A stretch of 64,000 bases of DNA from Chenopodium formosanum (GCA_024500155.1 CM044875.1:20393703-20457702); one strand, 5' to 3'. Counted from the stretch's first letter, positions 43,001-56,759 are shown. The notes: generated from the letters alone by a model not told the origin. Made by a program: numbers and translations.

Positions 43001-44515
43001 TGTAGGTGTCATTCGAAACACGCCTACTTAAGCATGTTGTGAATATACTTGGCACTCATAGGAAGTGGGAATTGACAGACGATTAGGGACACGATTAGGG
43101 ACAAAGCAAAGTAGGGAGCCGCCAATAAGTTTTTAAGAAACTTGTTAACCATTCACGGATCATTTAAGGCAACCACGATTAAGGGACAATTATAGGAAAC
43201 AATGATTAACCCGTGAAAGTTACAACCCATTCATAATCCATGAGATTACTAACTCCATATGACTTGGAACCACGAAAGGAGGATCGAGGATGATTGTACG
43301 AAGTTAGTCATGGAGTCACATTTGCCTTATTGGCCTCTATTCGATTCTTGTTGTGAAAAGTAGTCCTGCGATCTCAAAGGTACACGAACAAAGATTTGCT
43401 CCAAATTAAAATAATGTTAGGCTAAATTTGTTGAATGTTAATGCAACATATAATTCTAAAATATTGTGATCACTTCAATTAAACAATAAGATTAAAAGGG
43501 AGCCTAAACCGGTCGTCCAAATTATCTTATTAATCGTGATATTCAATTACATATTCTCTTTAACATGCAATATGGTGATGAATAAATATAATAAAATAAA
43601 CATCAACATTAGAAGCAATTTAACGATAAACATTGTCAGTCAAATTAAATAATAATAAACCTAATCATGATACTAGCAACAAGAATAATAAAAAGAGTAA
43701 TTAAGTGAACTACTTACTCACGTTCCGCATTTCTTTGAATTTCTATATCATGAATAAATTGTTAGTAACTTCAATAAACGTATAAATCAAATTGCATTTA
43801 AACTAAATAAAAAGTAGAGTTGATTTGGTTCAAACCCTCACTCAATTTTACCTTTCACGCCTTAGTTTGAGTATGAAACTTTTGGTGTTGTATGGACTCC
43901 GGGGAGTGCTTATGGGATGTATTGTGGATGAATAGGAAAGATTAGTGTTTAGGATAGAGTATAAGAGAGAATGAGAGAATGATTTGGTGTACAAGAGAGG
44001 AAGAGAGGTTTTTTTCTGCCTCGAAGCTGGTGAAATCAGCTTCATATTTATAGAGAAAATACGAGGGGTGAAGTACGAAACCCTAGAATTGAAGTGTCGC
44101 GAAGAAATCAAACCTAAAAATTGCCGTACCACGGCACAAATTTCCATGTCACGGTACAACTTTTCAGTTTTCCTGAATTCGATCTAAATTCATTTTATCT
44201 TTTTCTTAAGCATTAAGCACGTGATAATTAGGCATCGTTTCAGCTATTCCGAACTTATTTCAAGCTTAGGTTTTTTTTTATTATTAATCGGGTTTAATTA
44301 ATAAATAAAACGAAATGGCTTAAAATGGTTTGGGTTGAAATATGGGTTGGACTGTGATTGACTACATGTTTGGACTAATTTGTGGATTGTATATGTTTGA
44401 CTGAATATGGATTTTAAGCACCCCCGAGATTAAATACTCGACCCGACCAATAATGGCGGTGAAAGATTGTTCATCATCGGGTTTTGTTTTGTGGAGACAT
44501 TTTTAGGTGTCTACA
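43001..44515 (-). mobile_element. 5' LTR of the LARD-like element
   Basis: On the minus strand it starts TGTAGACACC and ends GACACCTACA, 1515 bp. It is the partner of 21159-22667. Differences include a 14-bp duplication near 43085 (ACGATTAGGGACA repeated). No coding sequence. On the minus strand a TATA-like CTATAAATATGAAG is at 44041-44054. Confidence 0.82.
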
Positions 44516-44589
44516 CTAAAACTCATTTCTTCAGTCTTCAAATTATGAATGTTAAAGAGTTTCTTCCTCACATCATCAATCATTTCCAT
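44516..44589 (-). pseudogene. 5' part of the ORF split by the LARD
   Basis: The minus strand from 44589 reads MEMIDDVRKKL...EEMSF without a stop up to the LTR. AG precedes the ATG (TGTAAATAG|ATGG), so 44589 may be an exon start after an intron or the true start. After removal of the LARD and one CTAA(A/C) copy the frame passes into SSFVTE at 20094. Only 24 codons remain on this side. Confidence 0.55.
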
Positions 44590-45138
44590 CTATTTACACA
44601 TAAAAATAAATCAATTCAATGATATTTCACATAAGAAATTCAATTCATAATTCCTATTTGCCTAAAGCAATACATAGCTCAATTAACCAAGTATAACTCA
44701 AGATCACCCAATCGTGGGCAATGGCTATAAAATTTGGACCTTGTGACTCAAATAAGGTGTTATGATACCTACTTAATGCACACAAATTCACAATAACTCA
44801 AGCTTTAAATAAATTTAATTCATTTTGTTATCGAAAATAATAATAATGTACTCGAATCATGATATTATACAGTCGAGCTCGCGTCTCCCGTGTTAGTTAC
44901 CTACAGCATCGAGGAAAGCCTCCATAGAGGGGCACACCCATTATAAGCCTCTATAGAGAACTCGAGAACCCTTTTTTCAATCATATTTCCAAATAAGAAA
45001 ATAGTTTTTATTTAAAATAATACTTTTGACTTTTACGCAAAAATGCGAAACTCTATCCTATATGCCCTCTTAAGTCTACCCATCAATTTTATTTTCCCAA
45101 TTTTAATCTTTTTAATACCCGAAAAATTGATATCATTT
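44590..45138. other. Unassigned AT-rich sequence
   Basis: No ORF or motif is supported. If the ORF above continues upstream, this would be its intron or 5' region. An unusual GC-richer patch (44875-44960) has no recognisable coding content. Confidence 0.3.
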
Positions 45139-45596
45139 TGTAACACCCCCATATATCCCTCTACGGAAATATCAGTATAATACGTATAATTATACTACAG
45201 AGATAGACTTAGGCGGAGCGTATTACCACCACGTTATAACGTAAAGCTACTTTAAAAACTCAAATCAATAATAACTTGCAGCATAACTCAACTCTTTCTT
45301 TATTAATACTTCAAAATAATAAACCATTGTTATGAGTATTCAAAAACTGAAATCAAAACACCATTCATAACTAAACTAGATAAAGCAATCTTAAGACTCC
45401 CATATGCGCATTACAGACTCCACCTAAAATTTCATCACTGCTTACCAATAAGGTAAACATGGTGAACCAAAACAAATAGGAAATACAGATTAGAAAAATA
45501 TGCTAAGTACATTTAATTGCAAGATAAGTAGACTCAATTTACTAACAAACATGCTTTTAAAACCAATCATGGAACATCAAATATTAATTCAATAAT

Positions 45597-46705
45597 GGAA
45601 AAGTGGAAACTAATAATCCCACCTTTGCTCCATCTTCTCAAAACAATCCCACTTATCGATTATCCCAAAACAATCCCACCTTTCGATTATCCCAAAACAA
45701 TCCCATCTTAGACCTTTATCTTCTTCTAACAATCCCTAACCGGTTTTGTTAAGATGGTAACCTCCTAGAGTAGGTAAATTGCCACGTGTTGTTTGTTTAC
45801 TGGTCATATTAATTTTTATTTAAAAAAAAAAATTTCACCCTCCCATCCTTCTTCCCTTTCCCATGACCACCTTCTTCCATGGCTTCCCAAGTTCCCAGCC
45901 ACCTTCCTTTCCAAGTCTTCCATGAAAACACCCCATACATCAGCACCCACCACCACCCCATCAACACCTACCACCACCCCATCCTTCCTCTTCCTCCATT
46001 GTATTTTTTATCAAACAATAAAAAAAAATTAAATTGGAAAATTCCCACAAACCAACCCAACGCAATGTTCTAAAATCACCACCACAACCTGGATCACCGC
46101 CTCCTCTTCCCACCGCCACACCATCGTTGGTCCGCCGTCAAATCTCTCATTCTCCGACCTTTGCTTCCTCTATCGCCTCATCTCTGACGACATTCACATT
46201 AAAGACAACGATGAAATCCACTATTCACCGCTAAAGTCACGAATAATCACGAACTTGCTGCTTGTAATAAACATGGTCGAGCTACGGCTGAACGGGATAT
46301 TCTTCAAACGCTTGTTTTGAGGTGGGGGTTTCTGATCCGGGTAGCGGGTTTTCGGTGTTGGTGGGAATTTTTGGTGGTTTGAATTTGGGGGTGGGCTATT
46401 CAGGTGGGAGGGGTAGAGTAGCGGTGGTTCAGGAAGCGGCAAGAGGTGGGGGTAGGGTTGCAGTTCAAGTGGAAGGGGGTTTTAGGGTGGTGGTTATAGT
46501 GGTTGCCATGGAATGAGGCAGGGAGGTTGGAGAAGAGAGAATTAACAAAAGGAAAAAAAAAAATTAACCTGTTTAGCAGGTTAAAGGTCAAAAGGATCGT
46601 TAAAAGAAGATCCATGTCAAAGGTTGGATTGTTTTAGAATAATCTAAAGGTGGGATTATTTTGGGAAGACCGAGCAAAGGTGGGATTATTAATTTCCATT
46701 TTTCC
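45597..46705. mobile_element. Mutator-like element (MULE), non-autonomous, 1109 bp
   Basis: TTCAATAAT flanks both sides (45588-45596 and 46706-46714), a perfect 9-bp duplication. The ends GGAAAAGTGGAAACTAATAA and, reversed, GGAAAAATGGAAATTAATAA continue as a long inverted repeat of about 100 bases with AATCCCACCTT sub-repeats. The related LTR copy A lacks this block, which confirms an insertion. The interior has Pro/His/Thr-rich open frames (45793-46234 plus, 46221-46442 minus) and one coding-like stretch near 46240-46320 (ACNKHGRATAERDILQTLV). It may be a gene-capturing Pack-MULE; I cannot name the source. Confidence 0.88.
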
Positions 46706-48299
46706 TTCAATAATTCAATTCTCATAATTCCAAATCAATTATCAATATTTCAAATAATATAAACCATTTTCTTTAATCCAAATCCTCTCCTAAATGCGCA
46801 CACCTCCCAAATTAGTATCTTTATGTCGAAAGACTATCCTTGAGAAAATTCTATGTCATACAAACTCCATAGTCTTATCTACCAAATCTGCAAATTGGGG
46901 TTGATTTAAACATCCTTGTAAAGCTTTAATAATAATTCAATAACTTCTCATGAAAATACATTCTTTAATTAAATCAATAAATCAACCTTTTTCAATAATT
47001 ATTACTCAAAACTCCTTTATTTAATTCTGCATACTTTTCAAATCAATTCTTTTAAACATGCTAAACAATTAAAAACATTCAAAACATGATATCAAAATTA
47101 ATTTCTCAAACATACTTTATTTCACATATCATAATATTCAATTTAATTCAAACATCAATAAAATCACATATAAACATTTTGATCAAAACAATCACTTTAA
47201 AGTATCTAGCCACCTAAACGTACCCTACAAGTAAATATAACCTTAATTAATATAAGGTCATCAAATAATAACAAACAACTAAAAATAAATTCCTAATTCT
47301 ATGTACATGAATCGATAAAATTCTTTTCAATTAAGTTATTTTCTGATTTTATTTAATAAAAATATTAATAGTAATTTTATGTAAATCAATAATAGTAATT
47401 GAATTAATTAGAATGAGAGAGAACGAAGGATTGAAAACCAAGGAAAAAGAGGAGGAGGGTGGCGACATGCAGCAACAGCACGATAGTATGTGATTGCTGG
47501 TAGTCAGACGTGGCGGCATTCGCCGATGTGGGGTGGCAATTGGAGCAAAACCAAAGGAAAGAGGGGGGAAATCGTAAGAAATTAAGAGGGGGGGGGGAAG
47601 AGAGAATTTGTGAGATTTTTGTGTGATTTTTTGCATTAGCATGATGAAAGGGTATTTATAGGCTAATGAATGTAGGAATTAAGGCAATATTTTGTAGGTA
47701 AAATGATGGTAATTTTAGTTTATGAAATTACTTGGAAAGTTGAGCTTAAATTTAAGGAAAGTGTGAGTTTGATGATTAAGTAAATAAGGAAATAAGGTAA
47801 GTTTTAATTTCATGATTTATCATGAAATTAAAGAAGGCGAATATGAAGGCTTGGAGAATAATCAAGAGGAAAGTAAGGCAAGATATTTCGTGGTCATATA
47901 TTTTCTAGATTAGAATAGAAAATTTTAGGAAAATAAGAAGATCTAATTAAAATACTTGTCTATAAAAATCTAAACAATAATCTAACTAATTATACCTAAT
48001 TAGCTGAAAATATTCAAGCATATAAGCCTTAGGATTTTGGACCTCTTAGTTAGTTAATCAAGTATTATTAGTTTTTAGATAAATCCAAAAATTACTTAAT
48101 TAATTTTAAATTTTTATTAAAATATTAAAATATAAAAAAAATTATTTAATCAAACCTAATTCACTTAGAAAAATAAGATTTTCTAATCCTTAGAAAATCT
48201 GAAAATATTAAGTTAACTAGCTTAGAAATTTCGGACCTTATTTAACAAAATAGGAAATGTATTTTTGATAATTAACATATCCGAAAATATATATAAGAA

Positions 48300-48402
<103 letters not shown>

Positions 48403-48609
48403 TGGTTTTTATTAAAACATTAAATGGTTGATTAATCTTATCTAATCCAAAATATTAATTGAGTTTAAAAATAATTTTGGCACCAAAATTTAAATATTAT
48501 TTTGTCTCTAAAATTCAAATAAATAAATAAATTACCATATTACTCTTTTTAGAAATTAATAATTAATTAATTAGAAAATACTTCTCAAATATACGAAGTA
48601 TTACCTTTT

Positions 48610-49140
48610 TTTGCTAGAATTCTTTGTTCGTGACCATATACTAACTGATAGGGAGTAGTTCTTGTAGCATCCCTTCTTGATGTTCTATAGGCCAAAGTAG
48701 CGTACGTTACGTAAAGAACGTGCCAATTTCTAAGATTTAGATCTACCGCTTTAGCAATTCCTTTAGCAATGATGTTATTAGTGTCTTTTTAAAAAATGAT
48801 GTTATTAGTGATTTTTTGCTTGTTTATTAGCTTATGCAAAATATGAAGTCAATTGAATCTTTTGGATTTTAAACTCTTTTAGATAAGTATTGAACTTATG
48901 CCTTGTTAACATAGTCGCTTGATCTACTATGATAGATTCAGAAATCTCATATCTAGTGAAGATCCTCTCTTTCAAAAATGGGATTACTGCTTTTGCATCT
49001 AATTTTTGGAAAGCTTGGACCTCTATCCAGGCCACTTAGTGACATAGTCCATTACTATTAGAATGTACTCATGATGGTTAGCAAATGAAGGTGATTTAAT
49101 GACTCCTATTGCATCTATATATCCCTCATCCTCTAAAAGG
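48610..49140 (-). pseudogene. Ty3/gypsy integrase remnant
   Basis: On the minus strand: the start of the catalytic core (YIDAIGVIKSPSF...IVMDYVTKW, 49130-49040), then after a frame change FLKERIFTRYEISESIIVDQ (48900-48980, with the second catalytic D) and a degenerate SYFA-stop-AN block near 48832, where the glutamate should follow. The C-terminal part (AYRTSRRDATRTTPYQLVYG, about 48630-48700) is in yet another frame. This type, with TPYQLVYG, is that of Athila/Tat-related integrases without a chromodomain. It is non-functional. Confidence 0.85.
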
Positions 49141-50099
49141 TCAGAGCTTGATGATTTGATGCAGTTTAATTGTTGGTATTCTACTTGGATAAAAGAATGC
49201 AGTTACAAAAACATGATCACCTATGATAAGTTATTTATGATCGTTGATTGGAACTACACCTAAAAATACATTTGGACAATTGATTAAGGTCCCATAAATA
49301 ATATATTTGTATGATTTAAGTGGTCATCTAACAATTAGTTTTATGTTTATACTATGTAAATGTTTAAGCCCCCACTTGTTTGCAATTCTTATGTATTTTT
49401 AAGATTATTAAAAGGGTAAATAATATTTTGTTGGATTGCACTATTTGCGCCATTTAATTTTTTTGGAATCCTCTCATTTGTATTTTATGCAATGTCTAAT
49501 GTAAAACTTGACCTAAATAAGATCAGTAATATCTTGTAAAATTTTAATAAAATCGATATTATGAAGACATGTCACATATTTAAATGAAACTAACCAATTC
49601 CACATGACAATTTTTTTTTATATATTTATTTATTTATTTTTGCCTAAAAACTAGACTTGTGTGCTTTAAAATAATGAGATTAAAAAGTAAAGATGCAAAG
49701 AATCAAATTACTTTATTGGTTGTTGTGTTACCCAGGGCTTTAAAATTTGAGCTAATTTCAAAATTTTATATGACATGTCCAAAAACTTATATCTAAATTT
49801 TAAAAGTCGAGATTCAAAACTAATAACTTATATCCATCGCTTCAGTTTAAGTTGAGGCTCACAACTTTCTAATGTAATCTTGTTTTAAATAAAATCAATT
49901 AATTTAATTTGTAATTGATCGACTTGGCTAACTAATGCAACTGTAATAAGGGTTTTTTTTAGTTTTCGTAGGAAGACGTACACCACATACAACCCCTACC
50001 TTGACTTATATAACATAATATACAAAAAGAAAAAAAAAAACAAAAAAAAAACCCAAAAATTAGACTAATGAGTAGTAAATGGTTTGGGTAGATATTAAA
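49141..50099. other. Unassigned AT-rich sequence
   Basis: Nothing recognisable on either strand; an A-rich run is near 50027-50050. Confidence 0.4.
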
Positions 50100-50386
50100 G
50101 GTTTGTTTTGTTCAGCTTATTTTCAGTTTAGTTCAGTTCAGCTCCAATCAGTTCAGTTTTTTTGCTAATTTATTTGTTTTATATGATTTAGCTAATGATA
50201 TTCTCAATACAATTTAGTTTAGGCATATGCATGTCTTTGGGCCAATCTTTTTAAGTTCATCTTTATGTCTAATGATATTGTTAATAATAATTAAAGCCAA
50301 ATTTCATACATTTTAGTATATTACAACAACAACAACAATAATAATAATAATATCATTTTATTTTGACATAATAATAATACTACTAC

Positions 50387-50464
<78 letters not shown>

Positions 50465-50693
50465 TAATAATAATGAATTAATTTTGAACTTCATTATATT
50501 TTTCATAATTATTAGTGGATTAATATCATTACAAATCCATAGTTAAAAATCATTAATCCATAGTCAAATACTTTAATTCAGTGCAATTCAGCTTCAATCA
50601 ATTTGGTTCAGTTCAGTTCAGCCCTAATTAGTTCAGTTCAATTCAAGTCTTATCAGTTTAGTTTAATTACTTTTAGTAAATCGAAATAGAGCC
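50100..50693. mobile_element. Tourist-like MITE with internal (AAT)n, reverse of 10238-10906
   Basis: Both ends consist of TTCAGTTCAG words; termini GGTTTGTTTTGTTCAG and, reversed, GGCTCTATTTCGATTTAC. The middle ('gtctaatgatattgttaat', 'gccaaatttcatac') is the reverse complement of the middle of 10238-10906, so the two are the same family. The (AAT)n array is at about 50388-50475. The target duplication is not clear. Confidence 0.65.
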
Positions 50694-52481
50694 GAAAAAG
50701 AAGAAGGAAGAGCATTGTGTCATATTATAACAAAGTGGAGGTTGTTTAATGGGTTGATTGTGCTATTAATCATTTGGCCCTTTCTATTTTTCATTCCTAA
50801 TTTTATAGACTATTTTGAATCATGCATATATCTCATGGATTTATAAGGGGAACCTATTATATGCACATGTCATGTCAATTTGGAATGTCTCTTTTGATCG
50901 TCTAATGGTTAGATCCATACACAAATAAGTTTATAAATCTTTATAAAAGATTTTTTGATGACTCTATTTGTCCCGAATTGTTGCTCCTTTTAGGCTTTTA
51001 TAAAAGCTAATTCTCTACCAATTACAATCATGTGTGAAACAGAATACATCATTTTTTTTTTTTTTTCTGTTTAGGCACAATATCACGACTACAAATAGTC
51101 TTTTAATAATTTTTTAGGGAGTATGTAATATATGACAACTCTTCAAACAAACAGAAAAAGGTAGTTTATGACGACAATTTTTGTACTCTAATTACGTAAT
51201 TAGTACTAATGGGATGAGCTAATAGAACTCTTAAATTCCTATAATTGTCAAAAACTATTGAAAATTAATAAACTATACTTTATCTAGCCGAGTCGTAATC
51301 CAAAAAGGTAGTATTTAAGAGCCTTAGATATGCTCGATGACACTATCAACTTTGACAAATTGCAAAACGCCAAATATGCATCACACACAAAACACACACT
51401 TTTTGCTTTTATCTTTCAATTTTATTTTATCTTTATTATTAATTTTTTCATTCACAAACATTTTCTCTTAACCTTAAACTATAAACTAGTACGAGTACTA
51501 TACTTCAATTCAATTGGGCAATATATATAAAAAAAAAGTATAATAATATGCTATGGAATCCTCGCTAACTTTATATTATAAAATATAAATAAAATAAAAT
51601 AATCTAAAATGGATGGCATTAGAGAAGGGAGACCCACTCCCATGTCTTTAGCAACTTTTGTCTCCTTGTACAGCAAATATACAATTAGCACCATCATTAC
51701 ACTAATTAATTAATTTATTAATGAATAAAATTAATGGTTATTATAACCTAAACTTCCATTAACTTTGTGACAAGGGTATCATCTTTAATTTGCAAAAGAA
51801 CTCTCAACATAGGTCAAATTGGTTAAACTACTATCATCCCATAAACTAAAGGACAATAATAAAAGGGAGATTCTCATTAACTCGGATCATAACTCGGCCG
51901 AGGTACAATTTAACTCGGATAATCGGATATTATAAGGAAAAGAGTGGGAAATAGAATCCATATTCTTCTATTGTACGTGTAAAAGCATCTATATAAAGTT
52001 AATGGAAATGGATACTTATTTTGTTTTTGTTAATTTATTTGCCACTATCATCATTAATTATTATTCTTCTCATATAGAATAAAACCTACTCGAATAATAC
52101 GCTCCTTTAAGACATCACACGATTGACGTCAATATGTTTGGTACTTAGTAAGTTACTCCGTAATATATTTTTGTTTCACAATATATGTGTATCATTTTGA
52201 CTTTTACACTTATTTTCAAAATATTTAATTACAAATTAATTTTGCATGGTATTCAAAAATTAGGATACATTTGATCAGAATACCTTTAATTCCATATTTC
52301 TGTCTTTAAAGAAGTTTGGAAAAGCTTTTATGAATACTATGTGGACATTTATATCCCCACTTTTTAATAATTTTGATATTGCTCTTATGAGTAGTGTGTA
52401 GAATGTTAATCTCTTAGGTTAACTGGTCCTCCCTCATTTAAAAGTCTCTCTTTTATTATTAGTCATTTGTGGACAGATTGC
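50694..52481. other. Unassigned AT-rich intergenic sequence
   Basis: A 66-codon open frame at 51330-51530 has no motif. No RNA gene is seen. Confidence 0.4.
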
Positions 52482-53096
52482 GGGCATGTTCTCTTCACCT
52501 TAAAAATATAAGTTTCAGAGTTAATAAGTTCAAATTAATTTGAAAAAGTTCAGATAAGTTTCAATAAGTTCTACTAAGTTTAATTATATCTAGCTAATAA
52601 ATTTAGCTAAGTTCAGTTCAGGAAATATAAATTTTGATAAGGGTTATTCAAGTACAAATTACAACTAAAATAAGTTTGAACAAGTTTAATAAGTTCAAAT
52701 AAGTTCATATAAGTTTAATTAAATTCTGATAAGTTCTATTAAGTTCGGATATGTTTTTTAGAAGTGAATATCAGGTGAATAGAATACACTCTAAGTTCCA
52801 ATAAGTTCAATAAGGTCTTGTCAAAAAAAAAAAAAAAAAGTTCAATAAGGTTTATTAAGTTTCAATAAGGTCTAATAAGTTCTAATAAGTCAATCTTAAT
52901 ATATCAAATTTATATTTTTAATAATACAATATTTTATGTTATATATCATACTTCGTATTGATTATACCATTATAGTAATTTTAGTAGAACATTAAAATAA
53001 AAAACTTATATAGAAAATATATATTTTACTCTATTCATCATAGTTAAAAATTAGATCAGATTGATTAGATGGTTTGGATTATAATAGATTAGTTAG

Positions 53097-53135
<39 letters not shown>

Positions 53136-53238
53136 GTTTCCACCAGGTCTAATATGTTTCAATAAGATTTAATAAGTTCATTTAAGTTTCTATAAGTTTC
53201 AATAAATTCAAGTCTAATAAGGTGAAGAAAACAAATCC
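52482..53238. mobile_element. Tourist-like MITE with (AAT)n
   Basis: The ends GGGCATGTTCTCTTCACCTT and, reversed, GGATTTGTTTTCTTCACCTT pair; the interior is AATAAGTTC-type words with an (AAT)n run at 53098-53134. The TTA duplication has not survived, so the borders are approximate. Same family as 59911-60214. Confidence 0.6.
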
Positions 53239-53679
53239 TAAAAAAACTTTGTACATATCTTTTTTGTTATTAAAATATGTAACTATTTAGTTATTGAATA
53301 AAAAAGGATCAACATCCAGACATATAAGTATTTTGGACTAGGCATGACAATATACTATTTGGATCAACTCAAACGGTTTGTTTAAAATCCGAACAATATA
53401 AATACCTACTAAGGAGTATCTAATAACCTAATTTAATGACTTGAAGTCTAGATTTGATTAAATTTCATATGTATATGTATATGTATATGCATATGCTTAA
53501 AAATGACCATAATGAATCAAATCAAACATTGAAGGAACCGTTTTTCATCTATATCTCCTATTAGAGTGACACTTGTATATTCGATAAATGTGACTTTTGT
53601 TTAGTGATATAGTAACAAACAAATCTTTTAAACTTTACTCTAATGTGTAAGAATAAACCTTTGTATTTGATTAGACATA

Positions 53680-53936
53680 CTATCTCCATTACTGAAAGTT
53701 TGATTCACATACTATTCACGTGGTCAAATTAAAATAATTTTGACCATATATTATGATTTATGCAATCAAAATAAATTTACAAGTTTGATTTTATTAGATT
53801 TTCCTTATAATAAAATTTTCAAATATCAAGTTTTTATAATTATTACTTGTACATAGCCGAAGTTATTAATGGTCAATAATGTTCATTGAAGACCGTGCAA
53901 ACGCAATGTGAGTCGAACTTTCAGAAACGAAGGGAG
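53680..53936. mobile_element. Stowaway-like MITE (257 bp)
   Basis: CTATCTCCATTACTGAAAG and, reversed, CTCCCTTCGTTTCTGAAAG, with TA on both sides (53678-53679 and 53937-53938). Confidence 0.8.
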
Positions 53937-53938
53937 TA

Positions 53939-56759
53939 CAATACATTCAAAATGAATTAAGTTTTCATCTTCTATGGAGATCAGCAGGTGTAATTTTATA
54001 TCCTGTTACGTTCTCCATTTCATATCACCATATGCTCGTATATATGATGGAGAAAGTGAAAATTTGTGAAATTAATTGGGTGAGGAATATGAGAATGTAC
54101 AATGAGATAGAGTAGGATGAAAATACTCCAAGAAGACATACTACAACCATTTTTTTTTTTTTTTAACTACAAAAAATCAATGATGAAAAAATTGGCATAG
54201 TTTGGACTAAAGTACAGAGTAGCATGACACAAATTTCTACCGGGTCTAGACTCTATGAGTAAATACAAAATATTTGTTTGAAAAAATGGTTAGTGTAATC
54301 AATTTTTTTTAACTAATTAGGTTTGTACAAATTTATATTGTATGCTATGCATATTGTATGCATAGCCCCTTGTTAAAAGACTTGGAATGCTAACATAAGC
54401 AAGAAAAGAAGAGAAAAAATAGAGTAATTTGTCTTATAATTTGGAGGTTAATCAAATAAAGAAATGAAGAAGGAAGTAATCAAGGTTGACAATGACATGC
54501 CAATGTCTTTATTTGACAACATATTCAAACAAATGAACCCAGCTAATACACTAACCGACAAAATTTTCACAAGGGGACAAGACATGGGCAAGCCAAACAA
54601 GAAAAGGAAAGTAAATAATTCCAAAATCAAAAAATTAAAAGCCCCCACACACAAGGAGGAAAGGGTATTATTTAAATATTTAATTAAAATTTAAATTTAA
54701 AGTAAAAATTAAATTAAATTTAAAATTAATTAAAAATAAATTTATATTAAATTAAAAATATTATTACTACTGAATTCTTTCCAAAATTATTATTGAATCA
54801 ATTTAATTAAATTTAAAATTAAATTAAATAAATATAAAATTAAGATTAAGATTAAGATTAAAATTAAAATTAAAATTAAAATTAGAATACTAATAAAAAC
54901 TGACAGGTGCTAACCTAAAAGCACAAACCATGTAGTTTAAGCAAAGTTTAGGCCAACAAAGTCAATTAAAGCAACAATATTAGTGGCCACTAATGATTTT
55001 AGACCAACCCCCCAATTTCTCTCTCTTTCTTGAAGAACTTTTGTTTGATTCATAGCTATAATAAAAATAATAATAAGGGTACTTTCCTAGCCTCCCCAAA
55101 AGAGATGATGTGGTCCCTCATAATACTTCCAAAACTTTCCAACCACTGAAGGATGAGTTTTCTTTTGCCTTTTTTTTCATATTTGTTTTGGACTACAAAC
55201 AAAAATCTTTGAAGTTTGTAATAGTTATGCATTTAATAGACTTAAAATGATGAAATAATTTTTTTAATTATTATAGATTGACCATGATTAGTTGAATGAA
55301 CAAGATTGTTATATGATTATTATTCTTTTTGTTCACACTTTGGTCCGACTAAAAATTAACATCAACAACATATCTATTATGCATCCAAACAATAAACATT
55401 CTGAATCGATTATAATTTCGTATAAAATATAAAGAAGTATCACAATTAATATTTAGGCAATTTCAATTTTTTTTTTTTTATTTTTATTTTTTTAATTTTT
55501 AATTTTTGAAATTGGCACGCCAAACTCCTGAAATTGATACCATTCCAAATTCCAAGCAAGACACCTAAAATGGGCAAAGAGGAAATGACAAGGATTAATC
55601 AAAATTGATGTGGATAGATGGCGAAATTGATGGTGTGGCCTCATATAACCCCACCACTCCCCAACTATCTAACCCCAAACCCCAACCCCAATCATTTTTT
55701 ATGGCCAATTTCTAGGGCTCTTCTTTAGTGGTGGATAGGGTTAGTCTTGGCTTTTCTTTAAGAATCAACCTCTATTCTATGTCTTCTTTTTTCATCAATA
55801 AATACAATTCTATAGGAAATTGCCCATTACATGAATTTGGCATGGTATTTCCATTGATATGATGACATTTTTGCTTTTTATGGTGACCATTTCTTCTTTC
55901 TTTTTGAGCTTTCTTGGCAAGGTCGTACATGATTTACACATGTTTCACCATTCATTCAGTTCAAATAAAGCCTGTTAAGTATTAACACTTTTTATTTAGA
56001 TATTTATCTGATGTATGACAAAAGGAAAAATAATGAAAAGTTAAGTGACATAGGTTTTATTCTGTACATTATTATTAACAAGACAGTCTTGTATATTAAT
56101 AGATCTATTACTTTTAAATAATTTTGCATTGCATGAATCTAATTATATCACCCCTTATATCACATTTGACTTTTGAGTGAAAAGTGTCCACCTTTTATTA
56201 TACTTTAATAATAATAAAAATAAAAATAGTCAATAGAATTTTTGGAAAGACATACATGAATCATGAAGTGCTAAATCTTTCGTAGAATTGAAGCTTGACT
56301 TGGGAGCAGAATCGACAGAGCATATCCTACTTCAAGCTCACCAACCAAAATAAAAGGATGATATAACAGCATTTATATTGATATTTATATTTTATAAATA
56401 ATTTTTTGTATGAAGTTGGAGTAGTAAGAAACAAATCTTAATCTGAAACAAACTGTTTCTTCTACAGACGAATATGTACGACAAGTACCAAGTAGTTGCA
56501 CTGTACTTTCTCTATCAACATAAATTTGACAAGATTACATCTCCATTTTTGAGGATTTCATGACTCATCATGGGAGTCGCAGGATATTTACTCTCTCCAT
56601 CCAATATTAATGAATACGTTAATAATATGTTTAAAATAATAAGATGACAACTAAATCAAAATGAAAGTTGTGTTACATAAGCAATTAGAGTTTGCAGAAA
56701 AAACAAAAAAAAATTTCCTTTATATTAATATCTAACACAACTGTATAAGATTACATTAA
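53939..56759. other. Unassigned AT-rich intergenic sequence
   Basis: The 76-codon open frame at 54464-54694 (KPNKKRKVNNSK basic patch) has no recognised family. A run of ATTAAG/ATTAAA hexamers lies at 54838-54885. No other gene is supported. Confidence 0.4.

Noticed and set aside
50321..50506. Poly-leucine ORF
   Set aside because: Translation of an (AAT)n microsatellite on the minus strand.
54464..54694. 76-codon Lys-rich ORF as a nuclear protein
   Set aside because: No homologous family recognised, short and in AT-rich DNA; chance is the simpler explanation.
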